Assembly (NCBI RefSeq): GCF_037204085.1
Contig: NZ_JBBCBW010000025.1
Span: 19,163 to 83,162 of the forward strand
From: Variovorax sp037204085
GTDB taxonomy: Bacteria; Pseudomonadota; Gammaproteobacteria; Burkholderiales; Burkholderiaceae_C
Direction: 5' to 3'
Length of the DNA stretch: 64,000 nt
In this document: piece after piece, positions 43,502-52,488 of the stretch
How positions within the stretch are numbered: the stretch's first letter is position 1
Layout: every line of letters begins with the position of its first letter
The notes under the pieces: generated by a model
Told to the model about the DNA's origin: nothing
Databases searched by the model: none
The model's input: only the letters and a program-made list of their open reading frames with translations
Translations under genes and position numbers: made by a program

Positions 43502-44016
43502 CCACCGAAACATTGCACCGTGTCTGGCGCCTGGGCGCCGACATCGATACCGACGCGCTCGCACCCGGCCATGCGATGAAGCACGGCATCGACATCATCG
43601 CGAAGCACTGCCTCGAAGCCATTCGCCCCGAGTTCGCGAGCGAAGTGCAACCGGGGGACGTGATCGTGGCCGGCCCCAACTTCGGCATCGGCTCCTCGCG
43701 CGAGCAGGCTGCGGCCGTGCTCGTGCAACTCGGCGTTGCGGCGGTGATAGCGCCGTCTTACAGCGGGCTCTACTTTCGCAATGCATTCAACGTCGGCCTG
43801 CTGCTGCTGACTTGCGCCGAAGCCGAATCGCTGGGCGACGGGGAACGCATCGCGCTCGACATCGCCGCTCCTGCCGTCGTTTCGTCCCAAGGTACGCGGC
43901 TGGCATGCGAGCCCGTGCCCGGATTTCTCATGGACATGGTTCGCGCCGGCGGACTGATGAATCAACTGCGCCAGCGCGCCGGCGCCACGCCCATCCAGAA
44001 AGCAAGCAATGTCTGA
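43498..44016 (+). CDS. Aconitase/isopropylmalate-dehydratase-type hydratase, small subunit
   Basis: A 172-residue swivel-domain subunit (LeuD/DmdB-like). It shows RLGADIDTDALAPG near 11-24 and the substrate-binding loop GPNFGIGSSREQAA near 60-73. The length matches archaeal-type or degradative small subunits (about 165-175) rather than the roughly 200-residue LeuD of leucine synthesis. Chained by ATGA to the large subunit and by 8 bp to HyuB, so equal expression is expected. Confidence 0.88.
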   Translation: MTTETLHRVWRLGADIDTDALAPGHAMKHGIDIIAKHCLEAIRPEFASEVQPGDVIVAGPNFGIGSSREQAAAVLVQLGVAAVIAPSYSGLYFRNAFNVGLLLLTCAEAESLGDGERIALDIAAPAVVSSQGTRLACEPVPGFLMDMVRAGGLMNQLRQRAGATPIQKASNV

Positions 44017-45736
44017 ACCTTCTTCCTCCACGGGCACCCTGGACCCGGTCACGCTCGCCGTGCTGCGCGGCCGCCTCGAACAGGTGGCCGACGAAATGGA
44101 CGCCACGCTCTACCGCAGCGCGTTCAACCCCATCATTGCCGAGGCGCACGACGCCTGCCACGGCCTGTACGACGCGGCGAGCGGCGACACGCTGGTGCAG
44201 GGCAAGTCGGGCCTGCCGGTGTTCGTGGGGGCCATGGCTTTCGCAGTGCGCGCCACCGTGAAGGCGGCCGAACCCCGCGGCGGCATGCGAGACGGCGACA
44301 TCTGGATCAGCAACGACGCGTACGACGGCGGCACGCACGCCAATGACTTCAAGCTGGTCAAGCCCTTCTTTCGCAACGGCAAGCTCTACTGCCACATGGC
44401 TTCGGCTGCGCACTGGCACGACGTGGGCGGCGCGGTGCCCGGCAACTACAACCCGGCCGCCACCGAGTGCTGGCAGGAGGCGGTGCAGATTCCGCCGGTG
44501 CGCATCGTGCGCGGCGGTGTGCTCGATGCGGATGTGCTCGCCATCTTGCAGGCCAACACGCGCCTGCCCGACAGCCTCTGGGGCGACCTGAACGGCCAGC
44601 TCGCGGCGTTGGAGCTCGGCGAGAAGCGGCTGAACGGCCTGCTCGACGAATACGGTGACGACCTGGTGCTGAACGCGCTGGGTGAGCTGCGCGGCCGCGC
44701 GCTGCGCCTCATGCGCTCGCACATCGCGTCGCTGCCCGACGGGCGCTACAGCTTCGAGGACGTGCTGGACAACGACGGCATCACGAATGAGCCGCTCACC
44801 ATCGCGCTGGACATGACGGTGGCTGGCGACCGGCTGCTGCTCGACTTTTCGCGCACCTCGCCGCAATGCGCGGGGCCGGTGAACATTTCGCGCGCCACCG
44901 CGGTGGCGGCCTGCTACGTCGCGCTGAAGCACCTGTTCCCCGACGTGCCCGCCAATGCCGGCGTGCTCGACGCGGTCGACTTCAACATTCCCGACAAGCT
45001 GGTGATCAGCTGCGAGCGCCCGCGCCCCGTCGGCGGCTACACCGAAACCATCCTGCGGATGATCGACGTGATCTTCAGCGCCGCCGCGCAGGCCGACCCC
45101 ACGCGCGCCGTGGCGCAGGCCTACGGCACGATCAACGCGCTGTCGATTGCGGGCCACCGCAGCGACAAGGGCCGCGAAGGCCAGCGCTGGGTGATGTTCA
45201 GCTTCTTCGGCGGCGGCCATGGCGGGCACTCGGGCGGCGACGGGCTCTCGCACGGCAATGCACCGATCTCGACCGCGACGATTCCGCCGCTCGAAATTCT
45301 CGAAGCCGCCTATCCGGTGCGCTTCACCGAGTGGTCGCTGCGCGCCGATTCGGGCGGCGACGGCCGGCACCGCGGCGGCCTGGGCGCCGTCTACGAGATC
45401 GAACTGCTGGAGAAGGACGCCGAAGTGTTCGTCTTCGGTGAGCGCGGCACCTCGCCGCCCAAGGGCATTGCGGGCGGCGGCGAAGGCGCGGTCAACAGGT
45501 TCAGCTACGAGAACGAAGGCAGGTGGCACACGCCGCCGATGATCTCGAAGATGCGCGGCATCCAGCTTGCGCGCGGCGAGCGCGTGCGGCTCGAAACGCC
45601 CGGCGGCGGCGGCTGGGGCCATGCGGCCGAGCGGACCGCACCGCAGCGCCAAGCCGACAGCGCGATGGGCTATGTGACCACCGGCATTCACGCCGGAACC
45701 AATGCCGGCAGCAGCGACAAGAAAGCGTTCGAATGA
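44009..45736 (+). CDS. hyuB: Hydantoinase B/oxoprolinase-family subunit (HyuB)
   Basis: A 575-residue HyuB-family protein, the amidohydrolase partner of HyuA in ATP-dependent ring-opening enzymes (N-methylhydantoinase, 5-oxoprolinase, caprolactamase). It has LDPVTLAVLRGRLEQVADEM at the start, the SNDAYDGGTHANDF motif near 101-114, and the glycine/histidine FGGGHGGHSGGDG near 400-412. The order HyuB before HyuA with an ATGA overlap is compatible with an obligate complex. Predicted substrates are cyclic imides, lactams or hydantoins; acetophenone carboxylase-type chemistry is a less likely alternative. Confidence 0.85.
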   Translation: MSEPSSSTGTLDPVTLAVLRGRLEQVADEMDATLYRSAFNPIIAEAHDACHGLYDAASGDTLVQGKSGLPVFVGAMAFAVRATVKAAEPRGGMRDGDIWISNDAYDGGTHANDFKLVKPFFRNGKLYCHMASAAHWHDVGGAVPGNYNPAATECWQEAVQIPPVRIVRGGVLDADVLAILQANTRLPDSLWGDLNGQLAALELGEKRLNGLLDEYGDDLVLNALGELRGRALRLMRSHIASLPDGRYSFEDVLDNDGITNEPLTIALDMTVAGDRLLLDFSRTSPQCAGPVNISRATAVAACYVALKHLFPDVPANAGVLDAVDFNIPDKLVISCERPRPVGGYTETILRMIDVIFSAAAQADPTRAVAQAYGTINALSIAGHRSDKGREGQRWVMFSFFGGGHGGHSGGDGLSHGNAPISTATIPPLEILEAAYPVRFTEWSLRADSGGDGRHRGGLGAVYEIELLEKDAEVFVFGERGTSPPKGIAGGGEGAVNRFSYENEGRWHTPPMISKMRGIQLARGERVRLETPGGGGWGHAAERTAPQRQADSAMGYVTTGIHAGTNAGSSDKKAFE

Positions 45737-47787
45737 CTTCCACTGGTAAATCCCTTGTCGTCGGCGTCGATGTCGGCGGCACTTTCACCGACCTCTTCGT
45801 GCTCGACGAGGCCAACGGCACGGCGCGCATCGTCAAGGTGCCGTCCACGCGCGGCGAGGAAGCGCGCGGCTTCATGAACGGCGTGGCGCGGGTGGCCGAT
45901 TCGGCCGCGGCCATCGCCACCATCGTGCACGGCACCACGGTCGGCACCAATGCGCTGCTCGAACGCAAGGTGGCGCGCACCGGCATCATCACCACGCGGG
46001 GTTTTCGCGACGTGCTGGAGATGCGCCGCCGCGACCGCCCCGAGACCTGGGGCCTGCGCGGCAGCTTCACGCCCGTGGTGCCGCGCGACCTGCGCCGCGA
46101 GGTGGACGAGCGCGTGCTGGCCGATGGCACGCTTCACACCGCGGTCGACCTCGAACAGGTGCGCGCCGAAGCGCGTTCGCTGCTCGAAGCCGGCTGCGAG
46201 GCCGTGTGCGTATTCTTCATCAACACCTACGCGAACCCCGAGAACGAGCGCCTCGCCGTCGCTGCGGTGCGCGAGTTCTGGCCCAATCCGCACGTCACTT
46301 CTGCGAGCGAAGTGCTGCCAGAGATCCGCGAGTTCGAGCGCTGCTCGACCGCCACGCTCAACGCCGCACTGCAGCCCGTGGTGGGAAGCTACCTCGGCCG
46401 GCTCGAGTCCGACCTGCGCGGCCAGGGCTTCGCGGGCGAACTGCTGGTGGTGCAGAGCAACGGCGGCGTGATGTCGCGCCAGACCGCGAGCGACCTTCCG
46501 GTGCGCACGGCGCTCTCCGGCCCCGCGGCCGGCGTGATCGCCTGCGCGGCCATCGCGCGCGCGGCGGGCTTTCCGAACGCGATCACCGGCGACATGGGCG
46601 GCACCTCGTTCGACGTGTCGCTGGTCGCAAACGGCGAGGCCGCACTGGCCGCGCAGACTGCCATCGAGTTCGGCATGGTGATCCGCTCGCCGATGATCCA
46701 GATCGAGACCATCGGCGCGGGCGGCGGCTCCATCGCCTCGGTGGATGCGAGCGGCATGCTGCAGGTGGGCCCCGAGTCGGCCGGCAGCGTGCCGGGGCCG
46801 GCGTGCTACGGGCGCGGCAACATGCGCCCGACGGTGACGGACGCGAACGTGCTGCTGGGGCGCATCGCGGCGGACCGGCCGCTGGGCGGCGGTTTGCTCG
46901 CGGCGCTGGATGCGGAGAAGTCGCGCCAGGCCATCGAGGAACACGTCGCGCGCCCGCTGGGCCTGGACGTGCATGCCGCGGCCGAGGCGATTCTCACGGT
47001 GGCCAATGCGCGCATGGCGGGCGCCATTCGCCTCGTCTCCATCGAACGCGGCCACGACCCGCGCCGTTTTGCCTACATGCCCTTCGGCGGCGGCGGCGCA
47101 CTGCATGTGTGCGCCATGATGCGCGAGGTGGGCGTGGCAACGGGCATCGTGCCGCGCTACCCCGGCGTGACCTCGGCGCTCGGCTGCGTAATAGCCGACA
47201 TGCGCCACGACGCGGTGCAGACGCTCAACAAGCCGTTGACCGAACTCGATGTGGGCGACGTGCAGCGCCGCATCCACGAACTGGCGGCCAGTTGCCAGCA
47301 GCGCCTCGACTCCTCCGGCGTGCGCTTCGATGAAGTGCGCGAAGTCATTGCGCTCGACATGCTCTACGCGGGCCAGACGCACACGCTGCCGGTGGTGCTC
47401 GCCGATGCAGGCAAGGTGCCGCTCACGGCCGCGTCGATCCGCGCCGCGTTCGAGGCAAGCTACACCGCCGCGTTCGGTCGCGTGCTCGAAGGCATCCCTG
47501 TGCGCGTGATGAACCTGCGCTATGCGCGCATCGGCGTGCGGCCCAAGTTCGACCTGAAGGTGCTCGCACCCGAAGGGGAGGGCAGCACCGCGCCGCTGGG
47601 CACGCAGCGCGTGTTCCACCACGGCAAGTGGCACGAGGCCGTGCGCTATGCGCGGCTCGAACTGCCGGTGGCCGCCCGCATCGAAGGCCCTGCCATCCTG
47701 GAGCAGGCCGACACCACCGTGTGGCTCGAGCCCGGCTTCCACGCCGAGGTCGATGCGCACGGCAATCTGCTGGTGAGGCTGTCATGA
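45733..47787 (+). CDS. hyuA: Hydantoinase A/oxoprolinase-family ATP-dependent subunit (HyuA)
   Basis: A 684-residue HyuA-family ATPase. The N-terminal phosphate-binding GVDVGGTFTDLFVLDE is at 11-26, the characteristic HGTTVGTNALLERK near 59-72, and the actin-like GDMGGTSFDVS near 285-295. HyuA phosphorylates the amide oxygen of the ring so that HyuB can hydrolyse it. Length is typical. Overlaps by ATGA on both sides place it in the middle of the chained degradative genes. Confidence 0.88.
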   Translation: MTSTGKSLVVGVDVGGTFTDLFVLDEANGTARIVKVPSTRGEEARGFMNGVARVADSAAAIATIVHGTTVGTNALLERKVARTGIITTRGFRDVLEMRRRDRPETWGLRGSFTPVVPRDLRREVDERVLADGTLHTAVDLEQVRAEARSLLEAGCEAVCVFFINTYANPENERLAVAAVREFWPNPHVTSASEVLPEIREFERCSTATLNAALQPVVGSYLGRLESDLRGQGFAGELLVVQSNGGVMSRQTASDLPVRTALSGPAAGVIACAAIARAAGFPNAITGDMGGTSFDVSLVANGEAALAAQTAIEFGMVIRSPMIQIETIGAGGGSIASVDASGMLQVGPESAGSVPGPACYGRGNMRPTVTDANVLLGRIAADRPLGGGLLAALDAEKSRQAIEEHVARPLGLDVHAAAEAILTVANARMAGAIRLVSIERGHDPRRFAYMPFGGGGALHVCAMMREVGVATGIVPRYPGVTSALGCVIADMRHDAVQTLNKPLTELDVGDVQRRIHELAASCQQRLDSSGVRFDEVREVIALDMLYAGQTHTLPVVLADAGKVPLTAASIRAAFEASYTAAFGRVLEGIPVRVMNLRYARIGVRPKFDLKVLAPEGEGSTAPLGTQRVFHHGKWHEAVRYARLELPVAARIEGPAILEQADTTVWLEPGFHAEVDAHGNLLVRLS

Positions 47788-48398
47788 GCGAAGCGGTGAA
47801 ACCCATTGCGGTGAAGACGGCGCTGGTCATCATCGACCTGCAGAACGATTTTCTCGACGTGAACGGCGCGTATGCGCGCGGCGGCGACACCAACCCGCCT
47901 GCGCTGCTGCTGCCGGCGCGCGTGGCAGAGGTGGCGCGCGCGCTCAAGGCTGCGGGCGGCCTCGTGGTCGCGAGCCAGTTCACGCTGTGGCCCGACGCGA
48001 ACGGCGAGCCGATGGTCTCGCCGCACCTGAAGGCGCTGCGGCCATACCTGAAGAAGGGCGACTTCGCGCCCGGCAGCTGGGGCCAGGCGAACGTCGATGC
48101 GCTGGCCGGGCTCGTCGACGTGACGGTCAGCAAGGTCGCGTACTCGGCGTTCTTCAACACGCAGCTCGACTGGGTGCTGCGCCGTGCGGGTATCGACATC
48201 GTCGCGGTCTGCGGCATCGTCACCAATGGCGGCGTCGCCAGCACGGTGCGCGACGCGCACATGCGCGACTACCGCACGCTGGTGCTAGCCGACGGCTGCG
48301 CGGCCTTCGGCGAAGAGCGCCACCAGACCTCGCTGGCCGACATGCGCAACGTGGCCGAAGTGACGGACTGCGCGGCCTTCACTGCATCGCTCGCATGA
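47784..48398 (+). CDS. Isochorismatase-fold hydrolase with Gly in place of the catalytic Cys
   Basis: A 204-residue isochorismatase-like protein. The triad Asp is D18 (VIIDLQNDF) and the Lys is K117 (VSKVAYSAF), but where amidases of this family have the nucleophile in a TNxCV motif this protein has TNGGV, giving G150 instead of Cys. True isochorismatases (EntB, PhzD) also carry Gly there and do not use thiol catalysis. It might therefore hydrolyse a non-amide bond, or be a binding or degenerate member. Context (HyuBA before, flavoprotein after, ATGA overlaps) says it works on the same pathway. Confidence 0.82.
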   Translation: MSEAVKPIAVKTALVIIDLQNDFLDVNGAYARGGDTNPPALLLPARVAEVARALKAAGGLVVASQFTLWPDANGEPMVSPHLKALRPYLKKGDFAPGSWGQANVDALAGLVDVTVSKVAYSAFFNTQLDWVLRRAGIDIVAVCGIVTNGGVASTVRDAHMRDYRTLVLADGCAAFGEERHQTSLADMRNVAEVTDCAAFTASLA

Positions 48399-49810
48399 CC
48401 GCAAGCCCCTCGCGCCTCATCCGCCGCGCGGAACGGGTCGAGACCGATGCGCATGTGCCGGTCGCCATCGTCGGCGGCGGCGCCTGCGGGCTCACGGCCG
48501 CGCTGATGCTGGCCGATGCGGGCGTGGAATGCGTGGTGCTGGAGCGCGACGCGCTGCCGAGCGGATCGACCGCGCTGTCCTCGGGCTTCATTCCCGCGCC
48601 GGGCACCCGCACGCAGCGCTCGCATGGCGTGCAGGGCGACAGCGCCGAGCGCTTCGCCGCCGACATCCAGGCCAAGGCCCACGGGCGCGCGGCGCCTGCG
48701 CTGGTCGCGGCTTATGCAGAGTCCATCGGGCCGGCGCTCGATGCGCTGCAGGAGCGGCACGGGCTGCGGTGGATGCTGCTCGACGGCTTTCTCTATCCGG
48801 GGCACAGCCTGCATCGCATGCACGCGCTTCCACAAAAGACCGGTGCCGCATTGATGGCCGCACTGCAGTCTGCCGCGGAGGCAGCAGGCATTCCTGTGTT
48901 GACGCAGGCGCTGGTCGATACGCTGGTGCTCGATGCCGAAGACCGTGTGGTCGGCGTCGATTACGCCCGGCCCGACGGCAGCCGCGAAACGCTGGCCTGC
49001 GACGCGCTGCTGCTCGCCTGCAACGGCTTCGGCGGCAATGCGCAGATGGTGCGCGCGCTGCTGCCCGAGATGGCCGAGGCCACCTTCGGAGGCCACACCG
49101 GCAACGACGGCAGCGCGATCCTCTGGGGCGAGTCGCTCGGCGCGCGGCTGCGCGACCTGGGCAGCTACCAGGGCCATGGCTCGTGGGTCACGCCGCAAGG
49201 GGCGCTGATGTCGTGGGCCGTGATGATGGAAGGCGGCGTGCAGGTCAACTGCGAGGGCCGACGCTTCCATGACGAGACGCAGGGCTACTCGGAGGCCGCG
49301 GTGCACGTGCTCGCGCAGCCGGGCGGCATTGCGTGGAATGTGTTCGATGCGCCGCTGCTCGCGCTGGCGCGCGGCTTTCCCGACTTCTGCGATGCGGAAG
49401 CTGCGGGTGCGCTGCGCCGCTGCGAATCGGCGGCTGCGCTGGCCGACTGCATCGGCTGCGAGCAAACCGTTCTGCAGGCCACGCTCGATGCCATGCGCGG
49501 CAACAAGCCACCCGCCGACGGCCGCGTGTTTGCACGCGCACTTGAAGCGCCGTACTTCGCAGTGAAGGTCACGGGCGCGTTGTTCCACACCCAAGGCGGC
49601 CTCGACACTGCGCCCGACATGCGCGTGCTGCGGCAGGGCGGCACGCCGTTCGCCAACTTGCTCGCCGCTGGTGGCGCGGCGGGCGGCGTCTCGGGCGACG
49701 CGGTGTGGGGCTATCTCTCCGGCAACGGCCTGCTGAGCGCCGTGGCCGGAGGCTACATCGCGGCGCGCACCGCCGCCGCATTGATCCATTCGACGAAAGC
49801 GTCCCCATGA
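48395..49810 (+). CDS. FAD-dependent oxidoreductase, fumarate-reductase flavoprotein-like
   Basis: A 471-residue flavoprotein. FAD-binding GGGACG sits at 27-32 (VAIVGGGACGLTAAL) with the adenosine-binding VVLERD, then GSTALSSGFIP near 57-67 and a C-terminal LLAAGGAAGGVSGD for the isoalloxazine. The fold matches fumarate reductase/tricarballylate dehydrogenase/3-ketosteroid dehydrogenase proteins, which add or remove hydrogens across a C=C next to a carboxylate or carbonyl. It could interconvert saturated and unsaturated dicarboxylates in this pathway. No signal peptide. Overlaps by ATGA with both neighbours. Confidence 0.83.
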   Translation: MTASPSRLIRRAERVETDAHVPVAIVGGGACGLTAALMLADAGVECVVLERDALPSGSTALSSGFIPAPGTRTQRSHGVQGDSAERFAADIQAKAHGRAAPALVAAYAESIGPALDALQERHGLRWMLLDGFLYPGHSLHRMHALPQKTGAALMAALQSAAEAAGIPVLTQALVDTLVLDAEDRVVGVDYARPDGSRETLACDALLLACNGFGGNAQMVRALLPEMAEATFGGHTGNDGSAILWGESLGARLRDLGSYQGHGSWVTPQGALMSWAVMMEGGVQVNCEGRRFHDETQGYSEAAVHVLAQPGGIAWNVFDAPLLALARGFPDFCDAEAAGALRRCESAAALADCIGCEQTVLQATLDAMRGNKPPADGRVFARALEAPYFAVKVTGALFHTQGGLDTAPDMRVLRQGGTPFANLLAAGGAAGGVSGDAVWGYLSGNGLLSAVAGGYIAARTAAALIHSTKASP

Positions 49811-50670
49811 CGAACCCCTCCTTCAAGACCCGGCTCGCGCGCAACGACATCGTGCTCGCACCCGGCGTGTACGACGCGCTGAGCGCATTGGTGGCCGAGC
49901 AGGCCGGCTTCGAGGCGCTGTACCTCTCGGGCGCCTCCATTGCCTACACACGGCTGGGCCGCTCCGACGTGGGCCTAACCACTTTCACCGAGGTGGCCGA
50001 CACGCTTGCGCGCATCACCGAGCGCGTGAGCCTGCCGGTGATCGTCGACGCCGACACCGGCTTCGGCAATGCGCTGAACACGCAGCGCACCGTGCGCGGC
50101 TTCGAGCGCGCGGGCGCGGCGATGGTGCAGATCGAGGACCAGACTTTTCCCAAGCGCTGCGGCCACCTCGACGGCAAGGCCGTGGTGCCCGAGCGCGAGA
50201 TGGTCGGCAAGCTCAAGGCCGCGCTGGACGCGCGCGCATCGAGCAACACGCTGATCCTCGCGCGCACCGATGCGGTCGCAGTCGAAGGGCTCGAAGCGGC
50301 GCTCGACCGCGCCGAGGCATACCTCGCCTGCGGCGTGGATGCGCTCTTCATCGAGGCGCTGCGCTCGCCCGAGCAGATGGACGCGGCCTGCCAGCGCTTC
50401 GGCGGCCGCGTGCCGCTCCTGGCCAACATGGTCGAAGGCGGCAAGACGCCGATCCAGGATGCGGACGCGCTGCAGGCCCATGGCTTTCGCATCGCGATCT
50501 TTCCGGGCGGCACGGCACGCGCGGTGGCACACACCCTGCAGGGCTACTACGCGAGCCTGCACCGGCACCGCACCACACAGCCGTGGCGACCGCAGATGCT
50601 GGACTTCGACGCGCTCAACGACGTGATCGGCACGCCGGAGCTGATGCGCATCGGCCAAAAATACGATTGA
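49807..50670 (+). CDS. Isocitrate lyase/PEP-mutase superfamily C-C lyase (methylisocitrate/2,3-dimethylmalate lyase-like)
   Basis: A 287-residue TIM-barrel enzyme. Mg-binding VDADTGFGN is at 80-88 and the catalytic loop PKRCGH at 115-120 contains C118, the general acid of isocitrate and 2-methylisocitrate lyases that PEP mutases lack. It would cleave a 2-hydroxy dicarboxylate to pyruvate (or glyoxylate) plus a smaller acid. With an aconitase-type hydratase upstream, a dimethylmalate-like substrate giving pyruvate and propionate is attractive. No prpC/prpD is present, so the ordinary methylcitrate cycle is unlikely. Last gene of the chained operon. Confidence 0.87.
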   Translation: MTNPSFKTRLARNDIVLAPGVYDALSALVAEQAGFEALYLSGASIAYTRLGRSDVGLTTFTEVADTLARITERVSLPVIVDADTGFGNALNTQRTVRGFERAGAAMVQIEDQTFPKRCGHLDGKAVVPEREMVGKLKAALDARASSNTLILARTDAVAVEGLEAALDRAEAYLACGVDALFIEALRSPEQMDAACQRFGGRVPLLANMVEGGKTPIQDADALQAHGFRIAIFPGGTARAVAHTLQGYYASLHRHRTTQPWRPQMLDFDALNDVIGTPELMRIGQKYD

Positions 50671-50692
50671 CCTGCCGCGGGGCGCTGCGCCC

Positions 50693-51577
50693 TCAGCGCA
50701 GCACCCGAATCAACTCGTCGTACACCAGCCGCACGCGTGCCGGCACCGGAGCGCGCTGCGGCCGGTAGACGTTGATCGGCCATGGCTCCGGTGCATCGGC
50801 CTCCAGCACGGCCACCAGCGCACCCGTTTGCAGCCATGGTTCCGCCAGCGGCGCAATGAGCTGGCCGAAGCCCACGCCCGCCAGCACGGCGGCGCATTCG
50901 GCATCGATGTCGTCGGTCACGAAGGCCGGTGACGTCACCGTGACGATCCGCCGCTTGCTGAACGCCCACGGCCAGGGACGGCCTGAGCTCAGGTCTATCA
51001 GTGCGGTGAGCGGCAGTGCCGAAAGCGCATCCAGGTTCTGCGGCGTGCCGACCCTTTCGATGAGTGCCGGTGCGGCCACCACATGCAGCGGCATTTTTCC
51101 GACGGTGCGCGCAACAAAGCGCGCATCGCGCATCGGCCCCACGCGGATGCCGATGTCGATCTGCTCGTCCACCACATCGGCATGCTGCTCGGAAAGGCGC
51201 AGGTCGAGCACCAGCCCCGGGTGCGCAGCCAGCAGCGGCGCGAGCGCCTGCGGAATGAGCCGCGCATACATGTGCGGTGCCGTGACCCGCACCGTGCCCG
51301 CGTGGCGGGACAGCGTTCGCCGGTCGATCTGGTGAAACAGCTCGTCGACGCCGCCCACCGCCACGCGGGCGCGCTCGGCAAGCTGCCGGCCGAAATCGGT
51401 GAGCTGCACGCCGCGCGTGCTGCGGTGGAACAGCGGCTCGCCCAGTTCTTCTTCAAGCTCGCGCACCGCGCGCGTCACCACCTGGGGCGAGACCGACAGG
51501 CGCACGGCGGCCTCGCGGAAATTGGCGGCGTCCGCGGCGGTGCAGAACACGCGCAGGGCTTCGAGGCGGTTGGCCAT
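50693..51577 (-). CDS. LysR-family transcriptional regulator
   Basis: A 294-residue LysR regulator. The HTH is near 18-37 (FREAAVRLSVSPQVVTRAVR) with a linker helix LGEPLFHRSTRGVQLTDFG; the effector domain covers 90-290. It diverges from the SDR gene at 51724, with a TTCAG-N5-CTGAA dyad in the 146-bp gap, so it likely controls that gene. It converges with the end of the large operon (22 bp), and may also respond to that pathway, but the divergent target is more probable. Confidence 0.9.
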   Translation of the reverse strand: MANRLEALRVFCTAADAANFREAAVRLSVSPQVVTRAVRELEEELGEPLFHRSTRGVQLTDFGRQLAERARVAVGGVDELFHQIDRRTLSRHAGTVRVTAPHMYARLIPQALAPLLAAHPGLVLDLRLSEQHADVVDEQIDIGIRVGPMRDARFVARTVGKMPLHVVAAPALIERVGTPQNLDALSALPLTALIDLSSGRPWPWAFSKRRIVTVTSPAFVTDDIDAECAAVLAGVGFGQLIAPLAEPWLQTGALVAVLEADAPEPWPINVYRPQRAPVPARVRLVYDELIRVLR

Positions 51578-51618
51578 GGTGGTGCTTTCAAAAACCTCAA
51601 AAGGCGGAGTATTCCATT

Positions 51619-51633
51619 TTCAGGAATTCTGAA
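51619..51633. promoter_or_regulatory. Dyad TTCAG-N5-CTGAA, candidate LysR binding site
   Basis: A 15-bp interrupted palindrome of the T-N11-A form, located 42 bp upstream of the lysR start and 90 bp before the divergent SDR start, where a LysR regulator normally binds. Confidence 0.45.
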
Positions 51634-51723
51634 GTCGCGAGAGTTTCATTTACGGGAACGCGTGGATTTTCGACACTGCATGCACTTCTTGTTTTTCTTC
51701 AACACCCCCCGAAAGGAACCTCC

Positions 51724-52482
51724 ATGACATCCGTTCAAGACAACATCCGCGGCAAGGTTGCCATCGTCACCGGCGCGAGCAGCGGGCTCGGCGAATCGAC
51801 TGCCCGCCACCTGGCCGCGCGCGGCGCCAAGGTGGTGCTCGCAGCGCGCCGCACCGATCGGCTCGACAAGGTGGTCGCCGAAATCCGCGAAGCCGGCGGT
51901 GAAGCCATTGCCGTCGCCACCGACGTGGCCCGGCGCGCCGACCTGGAAAAGCTCGCGGCAGCAACCGTCGAAGCCTTCGGCCGCATCGACGTGCTGGTCA
52001 ACAACGCGGGCGTGATGCCGCTGTCGCCCATCGACAAGCTCAAGGTCGACGAATGGGACCGCACCATCGACGTCAATATCAAGGGCGTGCTCTACGGCAT
52101 TGCCGCAGTGCTTCCGCGCATGCAGGCCCAGGGCAGCGGCCACATCGTCAATGTCGCGTCCATTGCGGGGCTGAAGGTGTTCACGCCCATCGGCACTGTG
52201 TACAGCGCAACCAAGCACGCCGTGCGCGCCATCTCCGAAGGGCTGCGCGTGGAAATGGGCAACAGCGGCGTGCGCGTGACCATCGTGTCGCCGGGTGCGG
52301 TGGATTCGGAGCTTAAGTTCGGCAGCACCGACGCCGAAAGCGCCGCCGGCGTGCAGGCCTTCTACGAAGCCAACCAGATCCCGGCCGACTCCGTGGCCCG
52401 CGCCGTGGTCTATGCGGTGGAACAGCCCGCGGACGTGGACATCAACGAGGTGGTGCTGCGGCCGGTTGCGCAGGAGTTCTGA
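51724..52482 (+). CDS. SDR-family oxidoreductase
   Basis: A 252-residue classical SDR: TGASSGLGE (16-24), NNAG (93-96), S146, Y160 and K164 all intact. The region GTVYSATKHAVRAISEGLR resembles the YdfG/clavaldehyde dehydrogenase-like group, which reduces aldehydes or 3-hydroxyacids. AAAGGA is 8 bp before the ATG. It is a single gene under the divergent LysR and ends at a good hairpin. Substrate is unknown. Confidence 0.87.
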   Translation: MTSVQDNIRGKVAIVTGASSGLGESTARHLAARGAKVVLAARRTDRLDKVVAEIREAGGEAIAVATDVARRADLEKLAAATVEAFGRIDVLVNNAGVMPLSPIDKLKVDEWDRTIDVNIKGVLYGIAAVLPRMQAQGSGHIVNVASIAGLKVFTPIGTVYSATKHAVRAISEGLRVEMGNSGVRVTIVSPGAVDSELKFGSTDAESAAGVQAFYEANQIPADSVARAVVYAVEQPADVDINEVVLRPVAQEF

Positions 52483-52488
52483 TCGGGT

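Noticed and set aside
42215..44016. Leucine biosynthesis leuCD
   Set aside because: No leuA/leuB; short small subunit and catabolic neighbours argue against it.
45688..47760. Reverse-strand 690-codon frame opposite hyuA
   Set aside because: Shadow of a well-supported gene.
47784..48398. Firm call as maleamate amidase
   Set aside because: Catalytic Cys position is Gly; only the fold can be assigned.
49807..50670. PEP mutase/phosphonate role
   Set aside because: PKRCGH with C118 is the lyase signature, and no phosphonate genes are nearby.
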